Shown here piece by piece: positions 23,447 to 32,637 of a DNA stretch of 42,247 nt (position 1 is its first letter; every line of letters starts with the position of its first letter). This DNA is from Candidatus Melainabacteria bacterium (GTDB lineage Bacteria > Cyanobacteriota > Vampirovibrionia > Obscuribacterales > Obscuribacteraceae). The stretch spans positions 1-42,247 of the forward strand of contig JADZFV010000104.1 of assembly GCA_020854255.1 (NCBI GenBank). Reading direction: 5' to 3'. A program made the position numbers and the translations under genes. Below the pieces are notes generated by a model. That model ran no database searches. It was not told where the DNA came from and saw nothing but the letters and a program-made list of their open reading frames with translations.

Positions 23447-26131
23447 CTAGATTCTATCAATCTCGATATTATCCGAAGAGATTTTGCCGAACTGGTTAGA
23501 GATCCAACCGAGGGCCGCTCGTCGTTGCATTTCATTTTTATTTTTGTCGAGGACGAGGAACAACAACTTACTGCATAGACGAACCGGCAATTTTTTTATC
23601 AGCTCAATTGCATCGCCTTGCTCGATTTCGTTTTCCTCAAAGATTTTGGTCGCCTCATCCAACAGGACGGCGCATTTATCGGAGGAAGAATCAGTGAGTG
23701 ATGTTGCACATTCAAGCAAGACGTGAAACTTGATTGTTTCGTTTGCGCTCGTGCGAATCATATCAAGGACATGCTCAAACTCATTTTCCGACGGCAAACC
23801 GACTTTATCCATAGTTGCCACCACTTGCATGCATGCTTTGGCACACAATTGTTCGGACGAACACTCGGCTGCGCGCTGCGAGGCAATTGCAATCAACTCT
23901 TTAGCGCGCTTTGGAAACTCTTCATTGAAAAGCGTTGCAAATGTGCACAGAAGCGTAACTTCTCTTTCAGGCAAAGTCGCCGAATTGCAAATCTTGAGAA
24001 TTGAGCTGAATCTCTCGTCAGCCACTGCCGGGTTCATTCGCACAAATGGAATGATCGGGCTATTAGCACCATTTTCAATTCTCTGACTCAGAAAATATGA
24101 ATCCCTGGAGCTGACGTTATCCATGCTTTTCGTGAGTTCTGACCAAACTGCTTCCGCCAGTAAACGGTTTGTAGAAGGATCTAGTGCGGCAGCAGCTTCC
24201 GCGATATTGGAGAGATGCAAGATTCGATCGAAAGCTTCCTCTTCAAAACAATTCAGCAGATCGAATGACCTGGACAATAGTTTTGCCGCAGCATCTTTGT
24301 CATATGCGGCGACAAATGGCACCAGATTTGTTTGCGAAAAAATTGCTCGCGTTGGCCCGCCAAAACCCCAAAAATCACCAGGATCGTCTTCTTCGAATTT
24401 TATTGAGTTTTCGACAGCCCTGTTGCAAAACTCCGCCAATTTGTCCGGCGCATGGTTTTGCGCCAGATGCAACAAACTCAAATAGGTCTGGTCTTTGACA
24501 TGCACAGCATTGATGTCGTGCATGTACGCTTCCGCCTCAATCAGCATCTCGCGCGCAAACTCAGGAGAAAGCTCTGCGATGTCGCCGGCCAATTCCATGA
24601 GAAAACTGGATTTGCCAAAATCATCATCGCTTCCTTCAATAATGAACTTGCGCGCATCCTGGGCAATATCCATCGCCAAATTCGGATCGCTCACCGCCAA
24701 CTTTTGCGCAATCTTCGCCAGGCTAGTGTGCACAATTGAGTAGTCTTTACTTTTCAAGTACTTGGAAATTTCCAAAGCTTTCAAAGGAGCGACTTCCGCA
24801 AATTCGCTGGCAGCCAAATTGAGAGTAGTGTCGTCGTCGGGGTAAGGCTCAACCCAGAGTTCATCAAAGGCGCGAATTGCCGCAGCGGCATCAACCTTTG
24901 GCAGGTGCCACACCAACTGAATCAATGCACTAGTTCTGTTTTTTCCGGACAACTGGTTTTTCAGACCAAACAAATACTCGATACAAAAGCGCTTGAATTC
25001 TTCACCCTGAGGAGGCAACTTAGCGCAATCACAGACGAGGGTGTACAGACGACTTGACGCATCGTGTATCGATTCGCAGGCCGCCCAGATGTCTCTAAGC
25101 AATTTGTCATTTTCATGCTCATCTTCATGCGGCTCCGGCATTGGCACCGTAGTCGGTGACGACACAATTACCGATCTGTCACCCCATTTCGAGTACTCTC
25201 TCCAACCTTCGTCGTGTCTGATTTCGAGTACCGGATTCAGTTCCGAAGCGTCTTCGAGTATGTGCCCGAGAGCCTCTGTTGCTTCTTCCTCGCCGGATGC
25301 ATAGTAAAGCAAGATACGCTCCCCGCGCGTTTGCAATTCACCAAAATAGGCTCCCACCTCTGCACGATGAAAACGCGCAGCAATGGCAAGGCGAAGGCTC
25401 CAAATCTTCCATCGGGTCGCTTTGGATGGCACATCCGTATTATCATCCGTAGGAATATGTATGGCGACCAACCAATTCATTTCGTGCGGTGATACGCGCT
25501 CGCTTAGCGAAGTGTAGACGTTTGCCAACCATTCCCGCCCATCCACTGTGCGCTTTTCAATCTGCCAATCTGAAAATTCATATATTGTTATTCCCACCGC
25601 CATAGCGGCTTCATCTTCTGATATCCAGCGCCCCCAAACTTCCTCCGGCTGCTGAATATCCGAAACTGCCGTCTTTCTCACATTCGCCCATCTCTTACTC
25701 ATTTCCATGTCATCTTGCTGCTGGCAGATGACAGTCAAGAAAGAAGCAATCTGGAAATAACGACTCATCAATTCCGGATTGATGGGAATTCTAGCTTCCG
25801 GCGACTCCCAGGACGGCGTATCAAAACCATAGTACTGGTCGATTAGTTCTATCATCCGGTAGCAATCGGCGCGCGCGCCTTCCAGGTCATCGCGGCTTAA
25901 TTTTATGGCCGCCAAAATTCCCCAGGCGTCGATTTCTTCTTTGGTCAAAATGCTCAAGAAGTCAGCTTCAAAAACCTGACGGTCGAAGTGTTGGCGGCGG
26001 CAGTCTATTGCTATCGGGTCATTTTCCAGAGCTTCAAAAAATTGCTTGACCTGGCGCTCCGCGGTTTCAAAATCCTGGCTGTCCACAGCATCCAGAGCTT
26101 TATATAAAGGCACTTGGTGAGGCAAAGCCAT
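23447..26131 (-). CDS. Very large helical-repeat hypothetical protein
   Basis: About 894 residues (942 if the ATG at 26275 is used). I see no catalytic motif, signal peptide or membrane segment. After a first region of about 300 residues, the rest is an alpha-alpha solenoid with irregular repeats such as AVSDPNLAMDIAQDARKF, IAELSPEFAREMLIEAEAY and AALDPSTNRLLAEAVWSEL. These suggest TPR/HEAT-type protein contacts. The extra 48 residues of the longer start are polar, Ser/Arg-rich and unlike the rest, so I favour ATG 26131; neither start has a clear Shine-Dalgarno. The next gene downstream on this strand, the ROK kinase, is only about 35 bp away. Confidence 0.65.
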   Translation of the reverse strand: MALPHQVPLYKALDAVDSQDFETAERQVKQFFEALENDPIAIDCRRQHFDRQVFEADFLSILTKEEIDAWGILAAIKLSRDDLEGARADCYRMIELIDQYYGFDTPSWESPEARIPINPELMSRYFQIASFLTVICQQQDDMEMSKRWANVRKTAVSDIQQPEEVWGRWISEDEAAMAVGITIYEFSDWQIEKRTVDGREWLANVYTSLSERVSPHEMNWLVAIHIPTDDNTDVPSKATRWKIWSLRLAIAARFHRAEVGAYFGELQTRGERILLYYASGEEEATEALGHILEDASELNPVLEIRHDEGWREYSKWGDRSVIVSSPTTVPMPEPHEDEHENDKLLRDIWAACESIHDASSRLYTLVCDCAKLPPQGEEFKRFCIEYLFGLKNQLSGKNRTSALIQLVWHLPKVDAAAAIRAFDELWVEPYPDDDTTLNLAASEFAEVAPLKALEISKYLKSKDYSIVHTSLAKIAQKLAVSDPNLAMDIAQDARKFIIEGSDDDFGKSSFLMELAGDIAELSPEFAREMLIEAEAYMHDINAVHVKDQTYLSLLHLAQNHAPDKLAEFCNRAVENSIKFEEDDPGDFWGFGGPTRAIFSQTNLVPFVAAYDKDAAAKLLSRSFDLLNCFEEEAFDRILHLSNIAEAAAALDPSTNRLLAEAVWSELTKSMDNVSSRDSYFLSQRIENGANSPIIPFVRMNPAVADERFSSILKICNSATLPEREVTLLCTFATLFNEEFPKRAKELIAIASQRAAECSSEQLCAKACMQVVATMDKVGLPSENEFEHVLDMIRTSANETIKFHVLLECATSLTDSSSDKCAVLLDEATKIFEENEIEQGDAIELIKKLPVRLCSKLLFLVLDKNKNEMQRRAALGWISNQFGKISSDNIEIDRI

Positions 26132-26319
26132 AGGTAATCGTGACCACGACGATGTGATTTCTAGACGGCAGCGGGCCGCGCCCTCAAACCTACTAATGCT
26201 AGCAGAGCTTGGCTTTTCGTGCGTTAGAGCTGGCGTGGAGCCTGACTGTCCATTGTTTTGTCTGTTTGAACGCATGCCGGCGGCATGTCATGAGCAGTCG
26301 GATTCCTCCAATTGAGCAC

Positions 26320-26346
26320 TTGGAATGCTTTCCAATAGCTTATAAT
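26320..26346 (+). promoter_or_regulatory. Promoter with overlapping operator-like dyad
   Basis: TTGGAA (26320-26325), 15-nt spacer, perfect TATAAT (26341-26346). The -35 box is half of a perfect dyad TTGGAA-TGCT-TTCCAA (26320-26335). It would serve the gene at 26380. Confidence 0.45.
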
Positions 26347-26379
26347 TTCAACCTCACATTACATTAAGCGGGTGCCGGC

Positions 26380-26862
26380 ATGAGGAATTCGGGTTTTGCT
26401 CTAATTTTGGCAATTTCTTGTGCAATTCATTCGTTGCCAATCGGCGCGGAAGAGTCGGTCAAGACGACCGACAATCCAGCAATCGCCCAGGCACAAGTGG
26501 ACATCTCCAACACTGCCGGTGGCATGCTTGTTACAACGACCAATAATGTAGAAGGTTATAGAATCCGCGAGTACCGTGGTATCGTCCGCGGTGTTATGGT
26601 TCGCGAACCGAGCGCGATTCAATCTTTCAAAGCCGGCATTCAGGGAATGTTTGGAGGAAAAGTAAACGCATACATTCACAATTGCGAAATTGGTCGGCAG
26701 GGCGCATACGACGCTATGGTGCAACAGGCGGTAACACGCGGAGCCAACGCAATTGTTGGAGTCAAATACGACTCTGATTCATTTCAAGGAAACGGTAATG
26801 ATTTTGGAACGGAAATCGTTTGCTACGGGACAGCGGTAATGATCGAGCAAGCTAAACCATAG
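26380..26862 (+). CDS. Exported UPF0145 (YbjQ-like) protein
   Basis: A 160-residue protein with a signal peptide (about residues 1-22) in front of a complete YbjQ/UPF0145 domain. Marks of the family are TTTNNVEGYRI, EYRGIVRGVMVR, AYDAMVQQAVTRGANAIVGV and a final TEIVCYGTAVMIE. Cytoplasmic YbjQ proteins are about 105 residues and form pentamers; their role is unsettled. Here the signal peptide suggests a periplasmic version. Its stop is 12 bp from that of the convergent TPR/proline-rich gene. Confidence 0.82.
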   Translation: MRNSGFALILAISCAIHSLPIGAEESVKTTDNPAIAQAQVDISNTAGGMLVTTTNNVEGYRIREYRGIVRGVMVREPSAIQSFKAGIQGMFGGKVNAYIHNCEIGRQGAYDAMVQQAVTRGANAIVGVKYDSDSFQGNGNDFGTEIVCYGTAVMIEQAKP

Positions 26863-26873
26863 ATTGCAAATTT

Positions 26874-29522
26874 CTATGGAAATACTTTGACCATAATAAA
26901 AAGAAGAGCCGGAAGTGCGCTGCCGACTACAAAAATCCATGCGACAAATCGGCCAAATCCTTTTGGCAATGCGAAAGCCAATATTAAGAAGAAGAATGCC
27001 AAAGCTGTAAGTGCGATCGCCGGTCCGGCCGTAAGCACAAGCATGAATGTCGGATCAAGCTTGTCCATCATCATCCAGACCGTAACCGGTCTGAGTCCAG
27101 CGTTTCCATTGAAAGGAAGCTGAGGAGGTTGAGAAGGCTTGTACTCCTTTCCATCTTCCAGTGCGAATAAAAAACACTTTCTTGGCAGAGCACTGCTCAC
27201 AGGCTTGCCGTCATTGCCAATCAGTTGAACGATAAATGCTTGAATGTCGCCGCGTGGGCTCAAGAAATCAACCACATAGCACCGGATCTCGCCTGGATGC
27301 GCTTCAGGCGTGTCCTTTGGAATTACACCTGCGAGCAAATCGCTATAGAACTTTGTGCGCGCCTCGTCAGCGTCAAGCGAAACAGCAATACCTTTGCCAA
27401 CAAGAAGTCTATGGAAGGAGGGAAGCTCCCTCTTCTTTGTGTACGGATTCTGATAATTCAAATCAGCCGCACCATTCAAATCACCGCGCTCCGGATATTT
27501 CTTGGTACGGGCGTATTGAATGGTTGCGTACTGATTGAGAATTTCAACTTTGTTGGCAAGCTGAATTTCAGGACCACCATGCAAATAAAATTTCGTATCA
27601 TTCTGATCGACTACGCCGTCGTCTTTTCTGTACATCAAGAACTGCTTTTGCCCGGCTCGACCAAACGACATATCCACCGCATCACGCCAATCATCCAGGT
27701 AGAATCTCAACTTCGTCTTCATTTTCGAGTCGCCGATCGCAAACTCGCATGTTGACTCATCAATTAGCGTAAAGGTCTCTGCAGAATCAGCAGAAATGTA
27801 TCGATGTTGGGTAGCAAGAAAGGCTTGATCTGCAGTCAACTTTCGTGGAGTGAGATTGTAAGCGAGATTGAAGCCGCCCAATACGATAAACGCTATCAAA
27901 ACCAATAAACCCGCTGCTTTCGCAGAACTCGATCCTGGATCTTCAAGTTGCTGAACAGGTTGATCAAGACTTCTCTTGCCGACAAAAAAACTGGCTAACA
28001 TGCCCATTAATCCGCCCATGTCTGGACCGCTCATGACAGGCGGTGCCACCATGTTGCGCGAGGACATCGATCTCATGCTTCTCATGCTGGATGCAGATTG
28101 CGAAGAAGAAGATTCACTTTGCGATTGCATGGAGAGATCATCATGCATTTCCGAGTGCTGCGCCGGCTCTGGGAATGAGGCAGCCGGAGAGGAGGAGACG
28201 GGTGTGGCTGGCGATGACGGAGTCTCAAATGACGGCGGTTGAGCGGGAGACGGCGCCCCAAACGTTTGTGCAGGTGGGTTAAATGCAGGCGCCGTTGGAG
28301 GTGCTGGTGGTGCCGGTGGCTGGGGTAAAGCAAATTGAGATGCCGGATCTTGCTGTGCCGCAATTTGAGGAGCGGGAGCCTTCGGTGTTGGATATTGTGC
28401 AAATGTCGACTGCGGTGTCGGCTCGATAAAAGCTGGCTGAGCCTCTGGAAGCGCCTCAGCGGGGGCATCCCCAGATTCGATTGGTCCCCAGTCGTCTGCT
28501 TTGCCCCATTCCTCTGTTGATTCCAGTGCTATTCCTTCTGATGCTCCCCATGGCTGTTCCGGCGGTATCTCAGGTGGCGCCACCGGCAGTGGTGCATGCG
28601 AACCAGACGAATAGGAAGGATCAACAGGGACCTCTTCATCAAAATCAGCTAATTGATGTGCCGGAATGTCGGCCGCATTTGATACATTCAGCGATGGCGG
28701 TGAAAAATTCGGTGCCGACGGAGAAGCAACTGGAGCTACAGATGAGCTTGGTGTAATGGGTGGGACGCCTGGTGCCGGTGACGGACTTGCTGGTGGCGCG
28801 GATTGTGCCACATTATTCAGTGCCGATATATTGGGCCTGGAAAACATTGCTGTTTCTTTGATCGGCGTACCCAACGGATCCGGTTTCGATACTGGGGGTT
28901 TTGAAGGTATCGGATTCGGTGGTGATGGTATCGAAGGAGTCGAAAGCGCTGGAGAAGCATCAGGGGCAGGAGCAACCTGGGCGGACGGAGGAGTGGAAGG
29001 TGGAGCCTGTGCTGGTTCTTGCTTTGGCATACCGGCCGCGCCCATATCTGGCGGCGCATCTGCACCGATTGCGCGGAATGTAAAGGTGTGCTCAGTGGTC
29101 GGCGGCGCCATCGGGACTTTACCCTTGTCGGTCACCAATGTTGCCACATCGACCTTTCCGCCCTTGACTGCCGCGGCTAGCCGACTCAATTTCTCAGATT
29201 GTTCTTGTTTTCCTACTTTCAAACTAATTGCTGCGATGCGTTCGAGAGCCCCGCCAATTGCATCCAAACTTTGCCCTGGATTCGTCGCCGTAAGATTGAT
29301 CAGGCGCTGATTGAGTTTGATTGCCTCTGAAAATTTGCCCCAGGCGGTATAGATTTCAGACAGGCCTTCCGTGCAGTACGCCATTTCAAGCGGCAAGTGC
29401 GCAATTTTTTCGAAAACCTCGCGCAGCAAAGGTTCGGCGGCGGCATAATTCCCGCCGCTATATACCTGTTTCGCGTTCTCCAATTCTTGAAGAACCGCAT
29501 TGGAATCGCTTTCAGTACTCAT
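26874..29522 (-). CDS. TPR protein with proline-rich linker and membrane domain
   Basis: A 882-residue protein of unknown function in five parts. Residues 1-125 are TPR-like helices (NYAAAEPLLREVF, FSEAIKLNQRLINL). Residues about 150-480 are a low-complexity Pro/Ala/Ser linker. A Met/Ser-rich patch (about 485-530) precedes a transmembrane helix (about 560-582, GLLVLIAFIVLGGFNLAYNL). An extracytoplasmic domain of about 220 residues follows. Two C-terminal transmembrane helices (about 820-870) end the protein. This topology would link a cytoplasmic TPR module to an outer sensing or binding domain. No clear ribosome-binding site is seen before ATG 29522. GCGATCGC occurs at 27013. Confidence 0.75.
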   Translation of the reverse strand: MSTESDSNAVLQELENAKQVYSGGNYAAAEPLLREVFEKIAHLPLEMAYCTEGLSEIYTAWGKFSEAIKLNQRLINLTATNPGQSLDAIGGALERIAAISLKVGKQEQSEKLSRLAAAVKGGKVDVATLVTDKGKVPMAPPTTEHTFTFRAIGADAPPDMGAAGMPKQEPAQAPPSTPPSAQVAPAPDASPALSTPSIPSPPNPIPSKPPVSKPDPLGTPIKETAMFSRPNISALNNVAQSAPPASPSPAPGVPPITPSSSVAPVASPSAPNFSPPSLNVSNAADIPAHQLADFDEEVPVDPSYSSGSHAPLPVAPPEIPPEQPWGASEGIALESTEEWGKADDWGPIESGDAPAEALPEAQPAFIEPTPQSTFAQYPTPKAPAPQIAAQQDPASQFALPQPPAPPAPPTAPAFNPPAQTFGAPSPAQPPSFETPSSPATPVSSSPAASFPEPAQHSEMHDDLSMQSQSESSSSQSASSMRSMRSMSSRNMVAPPVMSGPDMGGLMGMLASFFVGKRSLDQPVQQLEDPGSSSAKAAGLLVLIAFIVLGGFNLAYNLTPRKLTADQAFLATQHRYISADSAETFTLIDESTCEFAIGDSKMKTKLRFYLDDWRDAVDMSFGRAGQKQFLMYRKDDGVVDQNDTKFYLHGGPEIQLANKVEILNQYATIQYARTKKYPERGDLNGAADLNYQNPYTKKRELPSFHRLLVGKGIAVSLDADEARTKFYSDLLAGVIPKDTPEAHPGEIRCYVVDFLSPRGDIQAFIVQLIGNDGKPVSSALPRKCFLFALEDGKEYKPSQPPQLPFNGNAGLRPVTVWMMMDKLDPTFMLVLTAGPAIALTALAFFFLILAFALPKGFGRFVAWIFVVGSALPALLFIMVKVFP

Positions 29523-29816
29523 TTAGACACACGGCACAAGCATCCATTGCAGGCGACGCCTACTCTTCAAGCTTAGCAGCCCGGAGACACCAAGGAGTAT
29601 TATCAGCCGGCAAAAAATCGGGTGGAGTCAGCCAGACGCCAGGTAGCAGTGGAGTTTGGGTGAAAGAACCGGCACGCCACGTCAACCAAACCAGCTCTGA
29701 CTGACCTGAAGGCGCTGCAGGTCTCTTATGGTTTTAACTTGCAAATCCCAAAGCAAGAGACACCTAAGGACAGGCGACGATCTTATATATGTATCCGCAC
29801 GGCGAAAAGTGTGCGC
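29523..29816. other. Intergenic region
   Basis: About 290 bp between two minus-strand genes. No convincing gene, terminator or promoter was found. Confidence 0.4.
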
Positions 29817-31928
29817 TTACCAGAGGTAGCAACGCTTATTTTTCGGAAGCATCATCGTATTGTCGCCCTTAATATCGAATGCCTTTTCAAAAGCATCCAT
29901 ATTGGCGAGTGTTCCATTGACCCGATACTTCGGAATCGGATGAGGATCTGTCGCGGCCATCATGTGCTCTTTCTCCGGTCGCACATTGGTTGCCCAAGCT
30001 TGCGCAAACGAAAGGAAGAATCTCTGCTCCGGAGTGAACCCTTCTGCATCAGCTGTACGTGGCTTATCTGCAAGGATTTTTTCAAGCGCTTTATAAGCAA
30101 TTGTCAAACCGCCTAGATCCGCTGCTGCTTCTCCAGCAACGAGTTTTCCCTTCAAATGCGTGTCACCGTCTACTGTGTAGCCATCGTATTGACTTTCGAT
30201 CAATGCAATGCGCTCTTTAAAGTGTTTTTCAACGTCGGCTGACCACCAGTTCTTCATGTTGCCCTGCGCGTCGAATTTGCTTCCTGAATCGTCAAATCCA
30301 TGCGTCATCTCATGACCGATAACCATACCCATGGCACCTAAGTTGGTGGCATCGTCAGCTTTCGGGTCAAAAATAGTAGGCTGAAGAATTCCTGCTGGAA
30401 AGACAATTTCATTCATTTCGCTCCAGTAATAAGCATTTACTGTTTGCGGAGTCATCAGCCATTCGGTGCGATCGACAGGTTTGCCTATCTTGGCAAGATT
30501 GCGATTGAATTCGAATTGCTCAGCGCGAATGACATTCCACACATATGATTCGCGATTTACTTTCAATCCGCTGTAATCACGCCACTTGTCAGGATATCCG
30601 ATTTTCGCAACAAAAGAATCGAGTTTTGCAATTGCATTTTTGCGCGTGGTGTCATCCATCCAGTCTAAAACACCAAGATCTTCTCGCAGCACTTCTCTGA
30701 GTCTTGTCACCAACTTCAAAGCCTTTGCCTTTGCATCGGGAGTGAAAGCAGTTTTTACATACTGTTGTCCGACTGCTTCACCGATTGCATGATTGGTCGA
30801 ATTGACTATACGTTTCCAGCGTGGAAGATTTTCTTTCTTTCCCGTCAGAACTTTTCCGTGGAAATCAAAATCCGCATCGACAAAGCGATGAGACAGATAA
30901 GGAGCAGCAGCGTCGATTAAATGCCAACGCAAGTAGTCCTTCCACTGATCCATGGAAAAGGCTGCAATTTGATGATCCAACTTTTTGAAGAAATCAGGCT
31001 GCCCGACATTGACTTCGTTGATGCCGGGACATCCGATCTCGGAAAAATATTTGGACCAGGAAAATCTCGGCGTCATTTCAGCCAATTCTTTGAGATTCAT
31101 CTTGTGATAAATCTTCTCCGGATCGCGCAAATCAATGTTCGGCATCGAAGCATCAGCCAATTGTGTTTCGATCTCCATGATCTTTTGCGCCCGCGTTTTG
31201 GCATCCGTTGCCTCGATTCCCAGAAGGCCAAGCATGCGCGCTACGTGGTTGACGTACTCAATACGAATTTTCTTAAATCGTTCTGCTTGATTGAAGTAAT
31301 AGTCTTTTTCCGGCAAACCCAAACCACTTTGCCCGGCTTGCCCGATAACTTTGGTGGCGTCTTTGAAATCCTGGCCGGAACTGAATGAAAACAATGAGTT
31401 GACGCCAAAGCTATGCAAACGTGCCAGTTCTGAGCGCAAGTCATCCAGGGTCTTCATGTTGTCGATACGCTTGAATTCATCAGCGAGGGGCTTGACGTCA
31501 TCCTCCTCGAGCTTTTTGGTGTCCATGCCGACTTTGTAAAAGTCGCCGATTTTCTGTTCGATGCTCCCCAGCTTCGCTGTCTTCTTGGCTGCATCCTCTA
31601 ATAGGTTGCGGACAAGCGTCAAATTCCTGTCATTGATGACGTTGAGCACGCCCCACTTATCGTATTCATTAGGTATTGGGGTGTTTTTAAGCCAGGTGCC
31701 ATTGGCATAGTGGTAAAAATCTTTCGCAGGTGAAACGGACTTATCTATATTCACGCTGAAGTTTCGAGATCCGGGAGCCGAAGTGCCCTTCGAATAGGCT
31801 TTAGATTCGGACTTCGATGGCGATTCAGGATTTATTGATGCAGCCTGCAAAGAGCTGCGTGCACCCACCATCAATAAGATTGCCAGGATGGCAGCCGTTA
31901 TCACACAGTAGTTTTTGTTTTTAACCAT
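29817..31928 (-). CDS. pepO: M13-family zinc metallopeptidase (PepO/neprilysin-like)
   Basis: A 703-residue exported or membrane-anchored endopeptidase. After an N-terminal hydrophobic segment (about residues 8-26), the M13 N-domain follows (DFYHYANGTWLKN...). The catalytic domain carries NAYYWSEMNEIVFPAG, the zinc motif HEMTH (about 539-543) and the third ligand in GEAAAD (about 599-604). The C-terminus ends KRCYLW, the family's characteristic C-x-x-W end. It should cut small peptides outside the cytoplasm. I chose ATG 31928 because GGTGG lies about 5 nt upstream; the longer frame adds 16 residues. It stands alone between the TPR gene and the RRM gene. Confidence 0.92.
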   Translation of the reverse strand: MVKNKNYCVITAAILAILLMVGARSSLQAASINPESPSKSESKAYSKGTSAPGSRNFSVNIDKSVSPAKDFYHYANGTWLKNTPIPNEYDKWGVLNVINDRNLTLVRNLLEDAAKKTAKLGSIEQKIGDFYKVGMDTKKLEEDDVKPLADEFKRIDNMKTLDDLRSELARLHSFGVNSLFSFSSGQDFKDATKVIGQAGQSGLGLPEKDYYFNQAERFKKIRIEYVNHVARMLGLLGIEATDAKTRAQKIMEIETQLADASMPNIDLRDPEKIYHKMNLKELAEMTPRFSWSKYFSEIGCPGINEVNVGQPDFFKKLDHQIAAFSMDQWKDYLRWHLIDAAAPYLSHRFVDADFDFHGKVLTGKKENLPRWKRIVNSTNHAIGEAVGQQYVKTAFTPDAKAKALKLVTRLREVLREDLGVLDWMDDTTRKNAIAKLDSFVAKIGYPDKWRDYSGLKVNRESYVWNVIRAEQFEFNRNLAKIGKPVDRTEWLMTPQTVNAYYWSEMNEIVFPAGILQPTIFDPKADDATNLGAMGMVIGHEMTHGFDDSGSKFDAQGNMKNWWSADVEKHFKERIALIESQYDGYTVDGDTHLKGKLVAGEAAADLGGLTIAYKALEKILADKPRTADAEGFTPEQRFFLSFAQAWATNVRPEKEHMMAATDPHPIPKYRVNGTLANMDAFEKAFDIKGDNTMMLPKNKRCYLW

Positions 31929-32255
31929 CATTTCCACCCAAAACCGAATAAAGGCAAAGTCTAACAGTTTGCTCACAAACCCGCTCGAGCCTGAAAGGTT
32001 TCATCAAGCCTGCACCTGAATACGAGCCTTTTTCCAGTTTGTTGGACTGCAAACTGAAAACGAATTTTAACCGAAGTTTCGCCTCCGCTTGGCTTCCGAA
32101 AAGTACCGCCCACTGCGGGATTGCACCCAGGCCCACCTTTTCAGATTAGTGGCTTGCTTAACCAGAAGGCGGTATCAAAGGGGAAAAACGTCGAAGATGG
32201 TCGTAGGCGTGCGATAATGACGCTTCTAGTTCACAATTTTTTTCCGGTATTTCGC
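31929..32255. other. Divergent intergenic region and RRM leader
   Basis: About 327 bp between the M13 peptidase (-) and the RRM protein (+). An extended -10 promoter lies at 32210-32218; no further gene is seen. Confidence 0.45.
32210..32218 (+). promoter_or_regulatory. Extended -10 promoter for RRM gene
   Basis: TGCGATAAT: TGn extension directly before GATAAT, with no good -35. The start codon is 38 bp downstream. Confidence 0.45.
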
Positions 32256-32540
32256 ATGAATAATAAACTTTTCGTAGGTAACCTCTCGTTCAAACTCTCA
32301 GAAGCAGAACTCGAATCCATGTTCGGTGAATTTGGCACCGTCGTGTCCTGCTCCATACCGACCGACCGCGAAACCGGTAGAAAACGGGGATTCGCATTTG
32401 TTGAAATGGGCAGCCAGGCAGAAGCAGAAGCAGCCATCAAAGGACTCAACGGAAGAGATTGCGAAGGCCGTCAAATCGCCGTCAGCATCGCTCAACCGAA
32501 GCCGAAAGGCGGCGGAGGCGGCGGCGGACGCAGATACTAA
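32256..32540 (+). CDS. RRM RNA-binding protein, glycine-tailed (cyanobacterial Rbp type)
   Basis: A 94-residue protein consisting of a single RNA recognition motif followed by a Gly-rich tail. RNP2 (LFVGNLSF) is at residues 4-11 and RNP1 (RGFAFVEM) at about 43-50, both with the aromatic residues that stack on RNA. The C-terminus is PKGGGGGGGRRY. Such proteins are typical of cyanobacteria, where several are cold-induced, and act as RNA chaperones. The ATG at 32256 is the first codon that fits the RRM; the longer frame is basic and unrelated. A strong terminator follows. Confidence 0.9.
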   Translation: MNNKLFVGNLSFKLSEAELESMFGEFGTVVSCSIPTDRETGRKRGFAFVEMGSQAEAEAAIKGLNGRDCEGRQIAVSIAQPKPKGGGGGGGRRY

Positions 32541-32562
32541 ATCTCTGCTGAGCTATTAAATG

Positions 32563-32600
32563 AATGGGCAAGTCAAGTGACTTGCCCATTTTGCCTTTTT
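32563..32600 (+). terminator. Rho-independent terminator
   Basis: Perfect 13-bp stem (AATGGGCAAGTCA / TGACTTGCCCATT) followed by a T-rich tract (TTGCCTTTTT). It ends the RRM gene; the other strand could serve the convergent ABC operon. Confidence 0.8.
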
Positions 32601-32637
32601 GCAATTTTCAGGGCGGCCCGCGGCTTCGCCCCAACAG

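Noticed and set aside
28666-29310. Plus-strand Gly-rich frame of 214 codons
   Set aside because: Antisense to the proline-rich linker of the TPR/membrane protein; Gly-rich reading is the expected complement of Pro codons.
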